Source: Aurantimicrobium photophilum
GTDB taxonomy: Bacteria; Actinomycetota; Actinomycetes; Actinomycetales; Microbacteriaceae
Direction of reading: 5' to 3'
Assembly: GCF_003194085.1 (NCBI RefSeq)
Contig: NZ_CP023994.1
Location: 806,001-870,000 of the forward strand
DNA length: 64,000 bases
This document shows positions 10,148 to 18,744 of this stretch, one piece after another. A model generated the notes under the pieces. The model was not told the DNA's origin. It saw nothing but the letters and a program-made list of their open reading frames with translations, and searched no databases. Every line of letters starts with the position of its first letter. The stretch's first letter is position 1. A program made the translations under genes and the position numbers.

Positions 10148-11597
10148 TCCCAAAGGTTTCTTGAACACACGCCAGCGTGAAGTTCCTGCCCGTCGCCCTG
10201 TTCCCATTCGCCTCATGGACTGGAAAGAAGTCTATGAAGCAGGCGACCGCGAGACGCTGGTGCGTCAGGCTGGTCGTTGCATGGATTGTGGAATTCCTTT
10301 CTGTCACCAGGGCTGCCCATTGGGCAACCTCATTCCTGAATGGAATGACCTCACCTGGCGCGGGGATGACAAGGACGCGATTGATCGCCTTCACGCAACC
10401 AACAACTTCCCTGAGTTCACGGGTCGTCTGTGTCCTGCACCCTGTGAATCTTCCTGTGTGTTGAGCATCAACCAGCCAGCTGTGACCATCAAGCAGGTTG
10501 AAGTATCCATCATTGATAAGGCTTTCGATGAAGGATGGGTTACCCCTCTCATTCCAGAACGACTCTCCGGTAAAACTGTTGCTGTCGTTGGTTCAGGCCC
10601 TGCAGGACTTGCTGCTGCGCAGCAGCTCACTCGTGCAGGTCACACAGTGGCTGTGTATGAGCGTGACGAAAAGATCGGTGGTCTTCTTCGTTACGGTATT
10701 CCTGACTTCAAGATGGAAAAAATCCACATCGATCGTCGTCTAGAGCAGATGGAAGCTGAAGGAACACGATTCCGCCCCGGTGTCAACATCGGCACAGACA
10801 TTTCGTGGGAAGACCTGCGCAAGCGTTATGACGCAGTGGTTGTCGCAACGGGCGCCATGGTTCCTCGTGATCTTCCCATCCCGGGTCGTGACCTCAACGG
10901 TGTTCACTTCGCTATGGATTATCTTGCACAATCCAACCGTGCAGTTGATGGTCAGGATGTTCCCAACCAGATTCACGCACAGGGAAAGCACGTTGTAATT
11001 CTGGGTGGTGGTGACACTGGTGCAGACTGCATCGGAACTGCTCACCGTCACCAGGCAGCATCAGTTACCAACTTGGCCATTGGTAAGCAGCCTCCTGCGG
11101 AGCGCCCAGATTCTCAGCCGTGGCCAACATTCCCCAACCTGTTTGAAGTCGCTAGCGCGCACGAAGAGGGTGGTACTCGTGAGTACCTCGTCTCAACCGT
11201 TGAGTTCTTAGGCGATAAGGACGGAAATGTTCGCGCCGTTCGCGTCGCCGAGACAGAATTCGTCGACGGTGCTCGCGTTCCCAAGGCGGGTACCGAACGA
11301 GAAATCCCCGCAGATCTCGTTTTGCTCGCACTGGGCTTTACTGGTCCAGAGGGCGACATCGCTCATTCTGAACTCGGCGTGAGCCTCACCCAGCGTGGAA
11401 ACCTCAATCGCGATGCACAGTATGCAACTGCAGAACCGGGTGTTTTTGTTGCAGGTGATGCAGGGCGTGGACAATCACTGATTGTCTGGGCTATTGCCGA
11501 GGGTCGCGCAGCTGCAGCAGCAGTTGACCGCTACCTTGAAGGTGAGACGTTACTTCCTGCTCCTGTAGCACCCACAGACCGCGGCTTCGCGGTTTAG
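10140..11597 (+). CDS. gltD: Glutamate synthase small subunit
   Basis: Passes electrons from NADPH through FAD and Fe-S clusters to GltB. The 485-residue protein has the N-terminal cysteine clusters CMDCGIPFC...GCP and [10 protein letters not shown], an FAD-binding [10 protein letters not shown] near residue 145, an NADPH-binding GGGDTGADC near residue 285, and a C-terminal [11 protein letters not shown] segment. The GTG start lies inside the end of gltB (8-base overlap), so translation is probably coupled. A small hairpin, ACCGCG-GCTT-CGCGGT (11578-11593), spans its last codons and could act as a weak terminator. Confidence 0.97.
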   Translation: MADPKGFLNTRQREVPARRPVPIRLMDWKEVYEAGDRETLVRQAGRCMDCGIPFCHQGCPLGNLIPEWNDLTWRGDDKDAIDRLHATNNFPEFTGRLCPAPCESSCVLSINQPAVTIKQVEVSIIDKAFDEGWVTPLIPERLSGKTVAVVGSGPAGLAAAQQLTRAGHTVAVYERDEKIGGLLRYGIPDFKMEKIHIDRRLEQMEAEGTRFRPGVNIGTDISWEDLRKRYDAVVVATGAMVPRDLPIPGRDLNGVHFAMDYLAQSNRAVDGQDVPNQIHAQGKHVVILGGGDTGADCIGTAHRHQAASVTNLAIGKQPPAERPDSQPWPTFPNLFEVASAHEEGGTREYLVSTVEFLGDKDGNVRAVRVAETEFVDGARVPKAGTEREIPADLVLLALGFTGPEGDIAHSELGVSLTQRGNLNRDAQYATAEPGVFVAGDAGRGQSLIVWAIAEGRAAAAAVDRYLEGETLLPAPVAPTDRGFAV

Positions 11598-11609
11598 TAC
11601 GATAAAACA

Positions 11610-11630
11610 GTCGCAATTCCCTCCTGCGAC
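11610..11630 (+). promoter_or_regulatory. Hairpin in the pyk leader
   Basis: A perfect 6-bp inverted repeat, GTCGCA (11610-11615) and TGCGAC (11625-11630), encloses a 9-base loop 30 bases before the pyk ATG. No T run follows, so it is not a typical terminator. It could be an mRNA leader structure or an operator; function is unknown. Confidence 0.3.
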
Positions 11631-11660
11631 CTGGCACCACTGAAACGAAAGAGACATTTC

Positions 11661-13106
11661 ATGAGACGCGCCAAAATCGTTGCGACCCTTGGTCCAGCAA
11701 CTTCTAGCTATGAAAGCCTGAAGTCAATCATCGAAGCTGGTGTTGACGTGGCTCGTATGAACCTTTCACACGGTTCCTACGATGTTCACGAAGAGGTTTA
11801 CCGCAACGTTCGCAAGGCTGCTGAAGATCTAGGCAAGCCTGTTGCCGTACTCGTTGACCTACAAGGCCCCAAGATTCGTCTCGGCAAGTTTGAAGGCGGT
11901 CCCTACGACCTCGCCGAAGGCGACATCTTCAAGATCACCATTGAAGACATCGTTGGTAACAAGGAGATCAGCTCCACTACATTCAAGGGTCTTCCTCAGG
12001 ACGTCAAGCCTGGAGATCCTCTCCTGATTGATGACGGTAAGGTCACTCTCCGTGTTCTCGAAACTGACGGAACTGTTGTCACCACCGTTGTTGAGGTTCC
12101 TGGACCCGTATCTAACAACAAGGGCATCAACCTTCCTGGTGTTGCTGTGAACGTTCCTGCCCTCTCCGACAAGGACGAAGCAGACCTGCGTTGGGGCCTT
12201 CGCTTGGGCGCGGACTTCATTGCATTGAGCTTTGTTCGTGATGCTGCTGACATCAAGCGAGTCCACGAAATCATGGATGAAGAAGGCGTTCGTCTTCCCG
12301 TTATTGCCAAGGTTGAAAAGCCACAGGCTGTCGACAACTTGGAAGAAATCGTTGACGCTTTTGATGCCATCATGGTTGCTCGTGGTGACCTTGGTGTTGA
12401 GCTTCCTCTCGAGGCAGTTCCTATTGTCCAGAAGCGTGCCGTAGAACTCGCTCGTCGTTGGGCAAAGCCTGTCATTGTGGCAACTCAGGTTCTCGAATCC
12501 ATGATCTCAAGCCCTCGTCCCACTCGTGCAGAGGCATCTGACTGTGCCAACGCTGTTCTGGATGGAACGGACGCTGTCATGCTCTCGGGTGAAACCAGTG
12601 TCGGTGAATTCCCCACGATTACCGTTGCAACTATGGCTCGCATCATCGAGTCCACTGAAGACCACGGTATTGAGCGAATTCCTGAGCTCGGCACCAAGCC
12701 TCGTACCCAGGGTGGCGCAATTACCTTGGCTGCTAAGGAAGTTGCCGAGTTCGTTGATGCAAAATACCTCTGTGTGTTCACCGAATCCGGCGACTCTGCT
12801 CGCCGTATGGCTCGCTTGCGTTCAGACATCCCCATGATTGTTCTGACCCCACACGAGCACATTCGTCGCCGTATGGCACTGACCTGGGGCGTCAAGTCTT
12901 ACTTGGTTGATGCAGTAACTCACACTGATCAGATGTTCGGTCAGGTAGATGACCTACTTCTCGGTGAAGGATTGGCAGAAGCCGGCGACAAGGTCGTCGT
13001 TATTGCTGGTTCCCCTCCCGGAATCGCAGGTTCTACCAACGACCTTCGTGTTCACAAGGTGGGAGATGCACGCAACGCTGCAGCTCCCGCCTACGAGAAC
13101 CTCTAG
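11661..13106 (+). CDS. pyk: Pyruvate kinase
   Basis: Catalyses the last step of glycolysis, phosphoenolpyruvate plus ADP to pyruvate plus ATP. The 481-residue protein shows RRAKIVATLGPA at the N-terminus, the MNLSHG substrate loop, VDLQGPKIRLG, the K-binding and Mg-binding signature AKVEKPQAVDN with MVARGDLGVE, and TQVLESMI. The C-terminal allosteric domain is complete. AAAGAG serves as ribosome binding site. A strong terminator follows the stop, so this gene ends its transcription unit. Confidence 0.97.
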   Translation: MRRAKIVATLGPATSSYESLKSIIEAGVDVARMNLSHGSYDVHEEVYRNVRKAAEDLGKPVAVLVDLQGPKIRLGKFEGGPYDLAEGDIFKITIEDIVGNKEISSTTFKGLPQDVKPGDPLLIDDGKVTLRVLETDGTVVTTVVEVPGPVSNNKGINLPGVAVNVPALSDKDEADLRWGLRLGADFIALSFVRDAADIKRVHEIMDEEGVRLPVIAKVEKPQAVDNLEEIVDAFDAIMVARGDLGVELPLEAVPIVQKRAVELARRWAKPVIVATQVLESMISSPRPTRAEASDCANAVLDGTDAVMLSGETSVGEFPTITVATMARIIESTEDHGIERIPELGTKPRTQGGAITLAAKEVAEFVDAKYLCVFTESGDSARRMARLRSDIPMIVLTPHEHIRRRMALTWGVKSYLVDAVTHTDQMFGQVDDLLLGEGLAEAGDKVVVIAGSPPGIAGSTNDLRVHKVGDARNAAAPAYENL

Positions 13107-13115
13107 GCTCACACA

Positions 13116-13147
13116 AAGAAAAGCCCCTCACATGAGGGGCTTTTCTT
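13116..13147 (+). terminator. Intrinsic terminator after pyk
   Basis: AAGAAAAGCCCCTCA (13116-13130) pairs with TGAGGGGCTTTTCTT (13133-13147): a GC-rich core flanked by A and T runs on both sides. It can work in both directions, closing pyk (+) and following the tRNA-Leu gene on the other strand. Confidence 0.9.
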
Positions 13148-13149
13148 AT

Positions 13150-13233
13150 TGGTGCCGAATGTGGGACTTGAACCCACACGTCCGAAGACAAAGCATTTTG
13201 AGTGCTCCGCGTCTGCCATTCCGCCAATTCGGC
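13150..13233 (-). tRNA. tRNA-Leu (anticodon CAA)
   Basis: On the minus strand a complete class II tRNA is visible: acceptor stem GCCGAAT with ATTCGGC, D arm GCGGAATGGCAGACGC, anticodon stem GAGCA/TGCTT with loop CTCAAAA giving anticodon CAA (reads UUG), a long variable arm with a TCTTCGGA hairpin, T arm GTGGG-TTCAAGT-CCCAC, discriminator A and an encoded CCA (13150-13152). The long variable arm and anticodon agree on leucine. Confidence 0.95.
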
Positions 13234-13255
13234 TGATATATCTTCAAGAATATCC

Positions 13256-13261
13256 TAGGCT
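13256..13261 (+). promoter_or_regulatory. Candidate -10 for the ANTAR regulator (leaderless)
   Basis: TAGGCT sits 6 bases before the ATG at 13268. The -35 position holds CTGATA at 17-base spacing, a partial match. The whole promoter must fit in the 34 bases between the tRNA gene and this start, which makes a leaderless mRNA the simplest reading, although the intervening GGAGG is too close to the ATG to be a normal ribosome binding site. Confidence 0.5.
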
Positions 13262-13267
13262 GGAGGC

Positions 13268-13885
13268 ATGGCCGACCAAGAGATCCAAACACCCACCAAA
13301 CGTCGTGTTGTTGTTGCAGAAGATGAGTCCCTTATCCGCATGGATATCGTTGAAACTCTTCGCGACAACGGTTTTGATGTTGTGGGGGAGGCTGGCGATG
13401 GTGAAGCAGCCGTTGCTTTGGCAAAAGAACTTCGCCCTGATCTCGTAGTGATGGACGTGAAGATGCCCAAGCTTGATGGCATTTCTGCTGCAGATCAGCT
13501 CAACAAAGAGCACATCGCACCCGTTGTTCTCTTGACTGCGTTCAGTCAGAAAGAACTCGTCGAGCGCGCCACAGAGGCAGGTGCACTGGCCTATGTTGTG
13601 AAGCCTTTCACTCCCAATGACTTACTTCCTGCTGTTGAGATCGCACTTTCTCGTTGGGCGCAGATTGTTGCTTTGGAAAATGAGGTTGCAGACCTCTCTG
13701 AGCGTTTCGAGACTCGCAAGATTGTCGACATTGCTAAGGGCATTCTCAACGAAAAGATGGGTCTGACGGAACCAGAAGCTTTCCGTTGGATTCAAAAGGC
13801 ATCGATGGATCGCCGACTGACCATGAAAGATGTTGCTGTCACGATTGTGGACCAGCTGGGTTCAGACAAAAAGGAAAAGAAGTAA
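13268..13885 (+). CDS. ANTAR-domain response regulator (PdtaR-like)
   Basis: A two-component output protein expected to bind RNA and act as an antiterminator. Residues about 12-125 form a receiver domain with acidic pocket EDE (18-20), phospho-acceptor Asp63 in VVMDVKMP, the TAF switch and Lys in VVKPF. Residues about 140-200 form the ANTAR helical domain after a coiled-coil linker, with the pattern IVDIAKGILNEKMGL and AFRWIQKAS. It resembles Mycobacterium tuberculosis PdtaR (Rv1626), which also lies upstream of polA. No partner histidine kinase gene is present in the window. Confidence 0.9.
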   Translation: MADQEIQTPTKRRVVVAEDESLIRMDIVETLRDNGFDVVGEAGDGEAAVALAKELRPDLVVMDVKMPKLDGISAADQLNKEHIAPVVLLTAFSQKELVERATEAGALAYVVKPFTPNDLLPAVEIALSRWAQIVALENEVADLSERFETRKIVDIAKGILNEKMGLTEPEAFRWIQKASMDRRLTMKDVAVTIVDQLGSDKKEKK

Positions 13886-13896
13886 CCTACTTCTTT
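13876..13896. terminator. AT-rich inverted repeat at convergent stops
   Basis: AAAGAAGTA (13876-13884) pairs with TACTTCTTT (13888-13896) around a 3-base loop, covering the stop codons of both the ANTAR regulator gene (+) and the thioesterase gene (-). The symmetric A/T tracts allow bidirectional termination, but the stem is AU-rich and may be weak. Confidence 0.4.
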
Positions 13897-14318
13897 CTGT
13901 CCTTGATGAAGTTCGTCAAACGAATGGTTGACAGTCGTCGACCATTCTCATCTGTGCAGACGATTTCGTGAGTGGTGAGGGTGCGTCCTAGGTGAAGAGC
14001 CTTACAGGTTGCTGTCACAAAACCTTCTGAAATACTGCCGGTGTGTGTGGCGCTGACTTCGATACCGACAGCAACACGGCCTTCACCAGCAAACATGTTT
14101 GCAGCAATAGACCCGAGTCCTTCAGCAATGACGACATACGCACCGCCGTGCAAGATTCCTACTGACTGGGTGTTGCCTTCGACGGGCATTGTGGCAACAG
14201 CGTATTCAGGGGAGAGCTCGTGGAGTTGAATGCCCATCTTGTCCCACAGGGGTCCGGCAGAAAATCCGCGGAACTGCTCAAGATCCAGTACAGGTGGGCG
14301 AACATATTCAGAAGACAT
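13887..14318 (-). CDS. Hotdog-fold thioesterase, PaaI type
   Basis: A 143-residue protein of the PaaI / hotdog thioesterase group, expected to hydrolyse acyl-CoA thioesters. The core signature VGILHGGAYVVIAEGLGSIAAN is the typical HGG...E active-site helix; the second half contains VSATHTGSISEGFVTATCKALHLGR, the usual beta-sheet part. Substrate cannot be told from sequence. It has an SD-like GAGGAA before its ATG and is divergent from polA. A thioesterase-like gene between the ANTAR regulator and polA is a common actinobacterial arrangement. Confidence 0.85.
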   Translation of the reverse strand: MSSEYVRPPVLDLEQFRGFSAGPLWDKMGIQLHELSPEYAVATMPVEGNTQSVGILHGGAYVVIAEGLGSIAANMFAGEGRVAVGIEVSATHTGSISEGFVTATCKALHLGRTLTTHEIVCTDENGRRLSTIRLTNFIKDRKK

Positions 14319-14354
14319 TGAAGATTCCTCGTGAGCTAGGTCTTACGTGCTGTG

Positions 14355-14360
14355 TAGGCT
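14355..14360 (+). promoter_or_regulatory. Candidate -10 for polA (leaderless)
   Basis: TAGGCT, identical to the element before the ANTAR regulator, is 6 bases upstream of the polA GTG. The intervening TGGCAC has no ribosome binding site. No clear -35. Confidence 0.5.
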
Positions 14361-14366
14361 TGGCAC

Positions 14367-17072
14367 GTGTCGAATAACGCCCAGCCTACCCTTATGGTCA
14401 TTGATGGGCATTCGCTCGCTTTCCGGGCGTTTTATGCTCTTCCGGTAGACAGTTTCCGAACTGCTGATGGCCAGCACACCAACGCCATTCATGGCTTTAT
14501 CTCCATGATGTTGAACCTGTTGGCAAAGGAAAAGCCCACTCACTTGGCAGTGGCTTTCGATATCTCTCGCTATTCGTTTCGCACCCGGGAGTACCCCGAG
14601 TACAAAGGGACTCGTGGAGAAACTCCGCCTGAGTTCATTGGTCAAGTACCTCTCCTTCAAGATGCACTTCACGCAATGGGTATCACGACCATCACTAAAG
14701 AAGATTTTGAGGCGGATGACATTCTCGCCACGCTTGCTGCTCAAGGCTCTGCTCAAGATTTCAAAGTCTTAGTTGTTTCAGGTGACCGGGACACTATCCA
14801 ACTCATCGATGACAATGTCACGTTGCTGTATCCGTCCAAACAAGGTGTTTCGGAACTCACGCGTTATGACGCAGCCAAAGTGTTTGAACGCTATGGCATT
14901 CAACCTCATCAGTACCCAGAGATTGCTGCCTTGGTCGGTGAAACCAGCGACAACTTGCCTGGTATTCCGAAGGTGGGTGAGAAGACCGCTGTTAAGTGGA
15001 TCAACGAATATGGATCCCTCGAAGAAATCCTTCGTCGAGCCGATGAAATCGGTGGCAAAGTTGGCGAAAGTCTCCGAGAGTTCAAAGAAAACGCAATCAG
15101 GAACCGCCGACTCAATCGACTGATTCCAGACGTTGATCTTCCCGTTGGACCTGCAGATTTAGAGCGACTTCCTTTTGATTCTGAGTCAGTTAAAGAAGTC
15201 TTCGGTCGTCTCGAGTTCAAATCTTTGTTGACACGAGTGCTTGCACTCAATGGTGAGCAGGATTCGACTTCGACCGCGACAAAACCATCACCATCAGTAG
15301 CTCCTGTGGTTGATGAAGTGCGTTCGGAGCCTGTGGCAGCTGCCCAGGCTCCGCGTTCTCAGCAACTTCTCGATGAGGAGCTCGCAGCGTGGCTCCACAG
15401 AGCATCTGAGACCTCTCCACAGGGTGTTGCGGTTGAGCTTGAGGTTTATGCCACGGGTATCGCAGTTGTGGGCTTAGCGACAGAAACTGAAACGGTCTCC
15501 ATTCCGTGGTCACCTGTGCAAGCCGATATGAAGCCTTTGATTGAATGGTTTGCCGGTCCCACTCCCAAGATCTTCCACGGTGCTAAAGAACAGATCAAGG
15601 CACTGTTATCGCTAGGTATTCCACTGGAGAACCTCGGTTTTGATACTGAGATAGCCGATTGGGTATTGCGACCCGATTCCTCCAAGCGAGAGCTTGCTGA
15701 TCTTGTCAAGCTTTACCTCAATGAAGTACTTCCCACCCCCGACCCCAACCAGCTCGTTCCTGATGATTCGGAACTTGATGCCGGTGGACGTGCATGGTTT
15801 GTGAACCGTATCGATTCTGCAATCCGTGACCGCATGGAAGCAGCAACTCTTGCCCTCTTCCTTGAGATTGAGATTCCTTCGTTGACCACACTCGCTGCCA
15901 TGGAAATGCGTGGCGTCACGGTAAATAAAGACAAACTTCAAGCACTCTCTGACGAGCTCGGAATCCGAGCAGAAACAGCAAAGAACGAAGCATTTGCCGT
16001 CATTGGACGAGAAGTGAACCTCGCCTCACCCAAGCAGCTTCAAGAAGTGTTGTTTGACCAGCTCGGTATGCCGAAAACCCGTGCAACGAAAACCGGTTAC
16101 ACCACAGATGCAACTGCTTTGGCGGATCTCCAAGCAACGAATCCGCATCCGTTCTTAGGTCTGTTACTTGAACACCGTGATGTGACCAAGCTCAAGCAAA
16201 TTGTGGAGACGCTGATTTTGGCTATTGGGCCAGACGGCAGAATCCACACCACCTATGGCCAAACAGGAACAAGCACAGGCCGCTTATCTTCTGCGAACCC
16301 GAATTTGCAAAACATTCCCATTCGAACTGCGGATGGTCGTCGAATCCGCGAGGCTTTTGAAGTCGGAGAAGGCTTCGACGCTCTGTTTACAGCTGACTAT
16401 TCACAAATTGAAATGCGCATCATGGCGCACTTCTCAGAGGATGAAGGCCTGATTGAAGCCTTTATCTCCGGTGAAGATCTCCACAAGTTTGTGGGTGCAC
16501 GTGTCTTTGGTGTGGAACCTGGCGAAGTAACAGGAGAAATGCGCAGTCAAGTCAAAGCAATGAGCTACGGCCTCGCTTATGGTTTGAGTGCTTTTGGTCT
16601 TGCGCGTCAGCTTGGCATCGATAATTCGGCAGCTAAGAAGCTTATGGCAGACTATTTCCAGCGTTTTGGGGGAGTGCGCGACTATCTGCGCAACGTCGTT
16701 GAACAGGCCCGAGCACAGGGATATACCGAAACACTCTTCGGTCGCAGGAGGCCATTCCCTGATTTGGCAAGCCCCAACCGTGTTTTCCGAGACAACGCAG
16801 AACGTGCTGCTCTGAACGCACCAATGCAGGGAACAGCAGCAGACATCATGAAGATCGCCATGATCGGTATTGAGCAGGACCTCGTTGCACTTGGGCTGAA
16901 GTCTCAATTGTTGCTTCAAGTACATGACGAATTGGTTCTCGAAGTTATTGAATCCGAACGTGAACAGGTCGAGAAGATTGTGACCGACAGAATGTCTCAT
17001 GCTGCGAAGCTGAGGGTTCCTCTCGACGTGCAAATTGGTGTCGGAGCTAATTGGAATGAAGCTGCCCACTAG
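14367..17072 (+). CDS. polA: DNA polymerase I
   Basis: Gap-filling polymerase for Okazaki fragment processing and repair. The 901-residue protein has an N-terminal 5'-nuclease domain (about 1-290: MVIDGHSLAFRAFYA, DFEADDILAT, SGDRD, GVPK-type helix-hairpin-helix), a linker plus a degenerate 3'-5' exonuclease domain, and the polymerase domain with motif A (DYSQIEMR), motif B (KAMSYGLAYG) and motif C (VHDELV). The exonuclease region lacks a recognisable DxE pair, so proofreading is probably inactive, as in other actinobacterial PolA. The GTG start follows from the conserved N-terminus and the -10 spacing. Confidence 0.96.
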   Translation: MSNNAQPTLMVIDGHSLAFRAFYALPVDSFRTADGQHTNAIHGFISMMLNLLAKEKPTHLAVAFDISRYSFRTREYPEYKGTRGETPPEFIGQVPLLQDALHAMGITTITKEDFEADDILATLAAQGSAQDFKVLVVSGDRDTIQLIDDNVTLLYPSKQGVSELTRYDAAKVFERYGIQPHQYPEIAALVGETSDNLPGIPKVGEKTAVKWINEYGSLEEILRRADEIGGKVGESLREFKENAIRNRRLNRLIPDVDLPVGPADLERLPFDSESVKEVFGRLEFKSLLTRVLALNGEQDSTSTATKPSPSVAPVVDEVRSEPVAAAQAPRSQQLLDEELAAWLHRASETSPQGVAVELEVYATGIAVVGLATETETVSIPWSPVQADMKPLIEWFAGPTPKIFHGAKEQIKALLSLGIPLENLGFDTEIADWVLRPDSSKRELADLVKLYLNEVLPTPDPNQLVPDDSELDAGGRAWFVNRIDSAIRDRMEAATLALFLEIEIPSLTTLAAMEMRGVTVNKDKLQALSDELGIRAETAKNEAFAVIGREVNLASPKQLQEVLFDQLGMPKTRATKTGYTTDATALADLQATNPHPFLGLLLEHRDVTKLKQIVETLILAIGPDGRIHTTYGQTGTSTGRLSSANPNLQNIPIRTADGRRIREAFEVGEGFDALFTADYSQIEMRIMAHFSEDEGLIEAFISGEDLHKFVGARVFGVEPGEVTGEMRSQVKAMSYGLAYGLSAFGLARQLGIDNSAAKKLMADYFQRFGGVRDYLRNVVEQARAQGYTETLFGRRRPFPDLASPNRVFRDNAERAALNAPMQGTAADIMKIAMIGIEQDLVALGLKSQLLLQVHDELVLEVIESEREQVEKIVTDRMSHAAKLRVPLDVQIGVGANWNEAAH

Positions 17073-17088
17073 TCCGATATCCGCGAGT

Positions 17089-17117
17089 TTGCGCGGAAGT
17101 CTGCTGTGAAGTAATCT
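17089..17117 (+). promoter_or_regulatory. Candidate rpsA promoter
   Basis: TTGCGC (17089-17094), 17 bases, then TAATCT (17112-17117). This would give an mRNA leader of about 95 bases before rpsA, with GGAG (17208-17211) as ribosome binding site. The -35 overlaps a small CCGCG/CGCGG hairpin (17081-17096) that may end polA transcripts. A long structured leader would allow autoregulation, which is known for S1 in other bacteria; this is inference here. Confidence 0.35.
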
Positions 17118-17220
17118 GAGAGATGCACATTTGTGCGTTCTATCCGTCTGCCCGAAAGACAATTCAACAGTTCGCTGTGTCTGAAGGCCTGAAGTAAGTA
17201 AATACTGGAGCACGTTTTAC

Positions 17221-18681
17221 ATGACGCTTGTAGCAAAGAAGGCAGCCGCTCAGGTTGCAATCAACGACATCGGTTCTGCTGAGGACTTCCTCGCCGCTGT
17301 CGAAAAGACCCTCAAGTTTTTCAACGATGGTGACCTCATTGAAGGCACCGTTGTCAAGGTAGATCGCGACGAGGTTCTCCTTGACGTTGGCTACAAGACC
17401 GAAGGTGTTATCCCTTCTCGTGAACTTTCCATCAAGCACGACATTGACCCCTCTGAGGTAGTCAAGGTTGGCGACACCGTTGAGGCACTCGTTCTTCAGA
17501 AGGAAGATAAAGAAGGTCGCCTCATCCTCTCCAAGAAGCGCGCACAGTACGAGCGTGCATGGGGCGATGTTGAAAAGATCAAGGACGCAGACGGCATCGT
17601 TACCGGTTCGGTTATCGAAGTTGTTAAGGGTGGTCTGATCGTAGACATCGGTCTGCGTGGATTCCTTCCTGCATCTCTCATCGAGCTTCGTCGCGTTCGC
17701 GACCTCACTCCTTACCTCGGCCAGGACATCGAAGCCAAGATCCTCGAGCTGGACAAGAACCGTAACAACGTTGTTCTTTCTCGCCGTGCACTTCTTGAGC
17801 AGACTCAGTCCGAGAGCCGCAGCACCTTCCTGGTTAACCTCCAGAAGGGTCAGATCCGTAAGGGTGTCGTTTCTTCGATCGTCAACTTCGGTGCATTCGT
17901 TGACCTCGGTGGCGTAGACGGTCTCGTCCACGTATCTGAGCTCTCCTGGAAGCACATCGAGCACGCTTCTGAGGTTGTTGAAGTTGGCCAGGAAGTTACC
18001 GTCGAAATCCTCGAGGTTGACATGGACCGCGAGCGTGTATCGCTCTCGCTCAAGGCAACTCAGGAAGACCCATGGCAGGTATTTGCCCGTACCCACGCAA
18101 TCGGTCAGGTTGCTCCCGGTAAGGTCACCAAGCTTGTTCCATTCGGTGCATTCGTTCGCGTTGCAGACGGCATCGAAGGTCTCGTCCACATCTCTGAGCT
18201 CTCCGGCAAGCACGTTGAACTCGCAGAGCAGGTTGTTTCTGTTGGTGACGACGTATTCGTCAAGGTCATCGACATCGACCTCGAGCGTCGCCGCATCTCT
18301 CTCAGCCTCAAGCAGGCTAACGAGGGTGTTGACCCCGAAGGTACCGAGTTTGACCCAGCTCTCTACGGCATGCTCACCGAGTATGACGAGAGCGGCAACT
18401 ACAAGTACCCAGAGGGCTTCGACCCAGAGACCAACGAATGGCGTGAAGGTTTCGACACCGCACGCGAGAAGTGGGAACTGGACTACGCAGCAGCTCAGGC
18501 TCGTTGGGAACAGCACAAGATCCAGGTCAAGGCAGCTAACGAAGCCGAAGCCAACATTCCTGATGCTCCAGCAGCTGCAGCTTCTGAAAGCACCTCATTC
18601 TCTAGCGAGGCAGCATCTGCTGGTACCCTCGCAGACGACGAGTCGCTTGCAGCTCTTCGCGAGAAGCTTGCTGGCAACTAG
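17221..18681 (+). CDS. rpsA: 30S ribosomal protein S1
   Basis: Ribosomal protein that binds mRNA on the small subunit. The 486-residue protein contains four S1 RNA-binding repeats beginning near residues 36, 123, 209 and 294 (for example GTVVKVDRDEVLLDVG, GAFVDLGGVDGLVHVSELS and GAFVRVADGIEGLVHISELS), then an acidic tail rich in Ala, Ser and Glu. Four repeats is the usual actinobacterial number against six in enterobacteria. Codon use is strongly biased (many GTC, CTC, AAG, GAG), fitting high expression. A strong terminator follows. Gene order polA-rpsA-coaE-uvrB matches Mycobacterium. Confidence 0.97.
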   Translation: MTLVAKKAAAQVAINDIGSAEDFLAAVEKTLKFFNDGDLIEGTVVKVDRDEVLLDVGYKTEGVIPSRELSIKHDIDPSEVVKVGDTVEALVLQKEDKEGRLILSKKRAQYERAWGDVEKIKDADGIVTGSVIEVVKGGLIVDIGLRGFLPASLIELRRVRDLTPYLGQDIEAKILELDKNRNNVVLSRRALLEQTQSESRSTFLVNLQKGQIRKGVVSSIVNFGAFVDLGGVDGLVHVSELSWKHIEHASEVVEVGQEVTVEILEVDMDRERVSLSLKATQEDPWQVFARTHAIGQVAPGKVTKLVPFGAFVRVADGIEGLVHISELSGKHVELAEQVVSVGDDVFVKVIDIDLERRRISLSLKQANEGVDPEGTEFDPALYGMLTEYDESGNYKYPEGFDPETNEWREGFDTAREKWELDYAAAQARWEQHKIQVKAANEAEANIPDAPAAAASESTSFSSEAASAGTLADDESLAALREKLAGN

Positions 18682-18697
18682 TCTGCAGAGTTATTTG

Positions 18698-18728
18698 ATG
18701 GGTGGGTCCTTCGGGGCCCACCCATTAA
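18698..18728 (+). terminator. Intrinsic terminator after rpsA
   Basis: ATGGGTGGGTCC (18698-18709) and GGGCCCACCCAT (18714-18725) form a 12-bp stem, with one G-T pair, capped by a stable TTCG tetraloop, followed by TAATCGTT. It lies 16 bases after the rpsA stop. Confidence 0.85.
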
Positions 18729-18732
18729 TCGT

Positions 18733-18738
18733 TAAGCT
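18733..18738 (+). promoter_or_regulatory. Candidate -10 for coaE (leaderless)
   Basis: TAAGCT is 6 bases before the coaE ATG, identical to the lgt element. Its -35 position would fall within the rpsA terminator hairpin (TTCGGG at 18710). No ribosome binding site is present. Confidence 0.5.
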
Positions 18739-18744
18739 GGGCAT

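Noticed and set aside
16434-17213. A 259-codon open frame antisense to the polA 3' end
   Set aside because: polA motifs run in the sense frame throughout; the antisense product is Cys/His-rich low-quality sequence with no family resemblance.
17164-18516. A 450-codon open frame antisense to rpsA
   Set aside because: It mirrors the strong codon bias of rpsA, which removes stop codons from the opposite frame. The predicted protein has no recognisable domain and there is no promoter or ribosome binding site fitting it.
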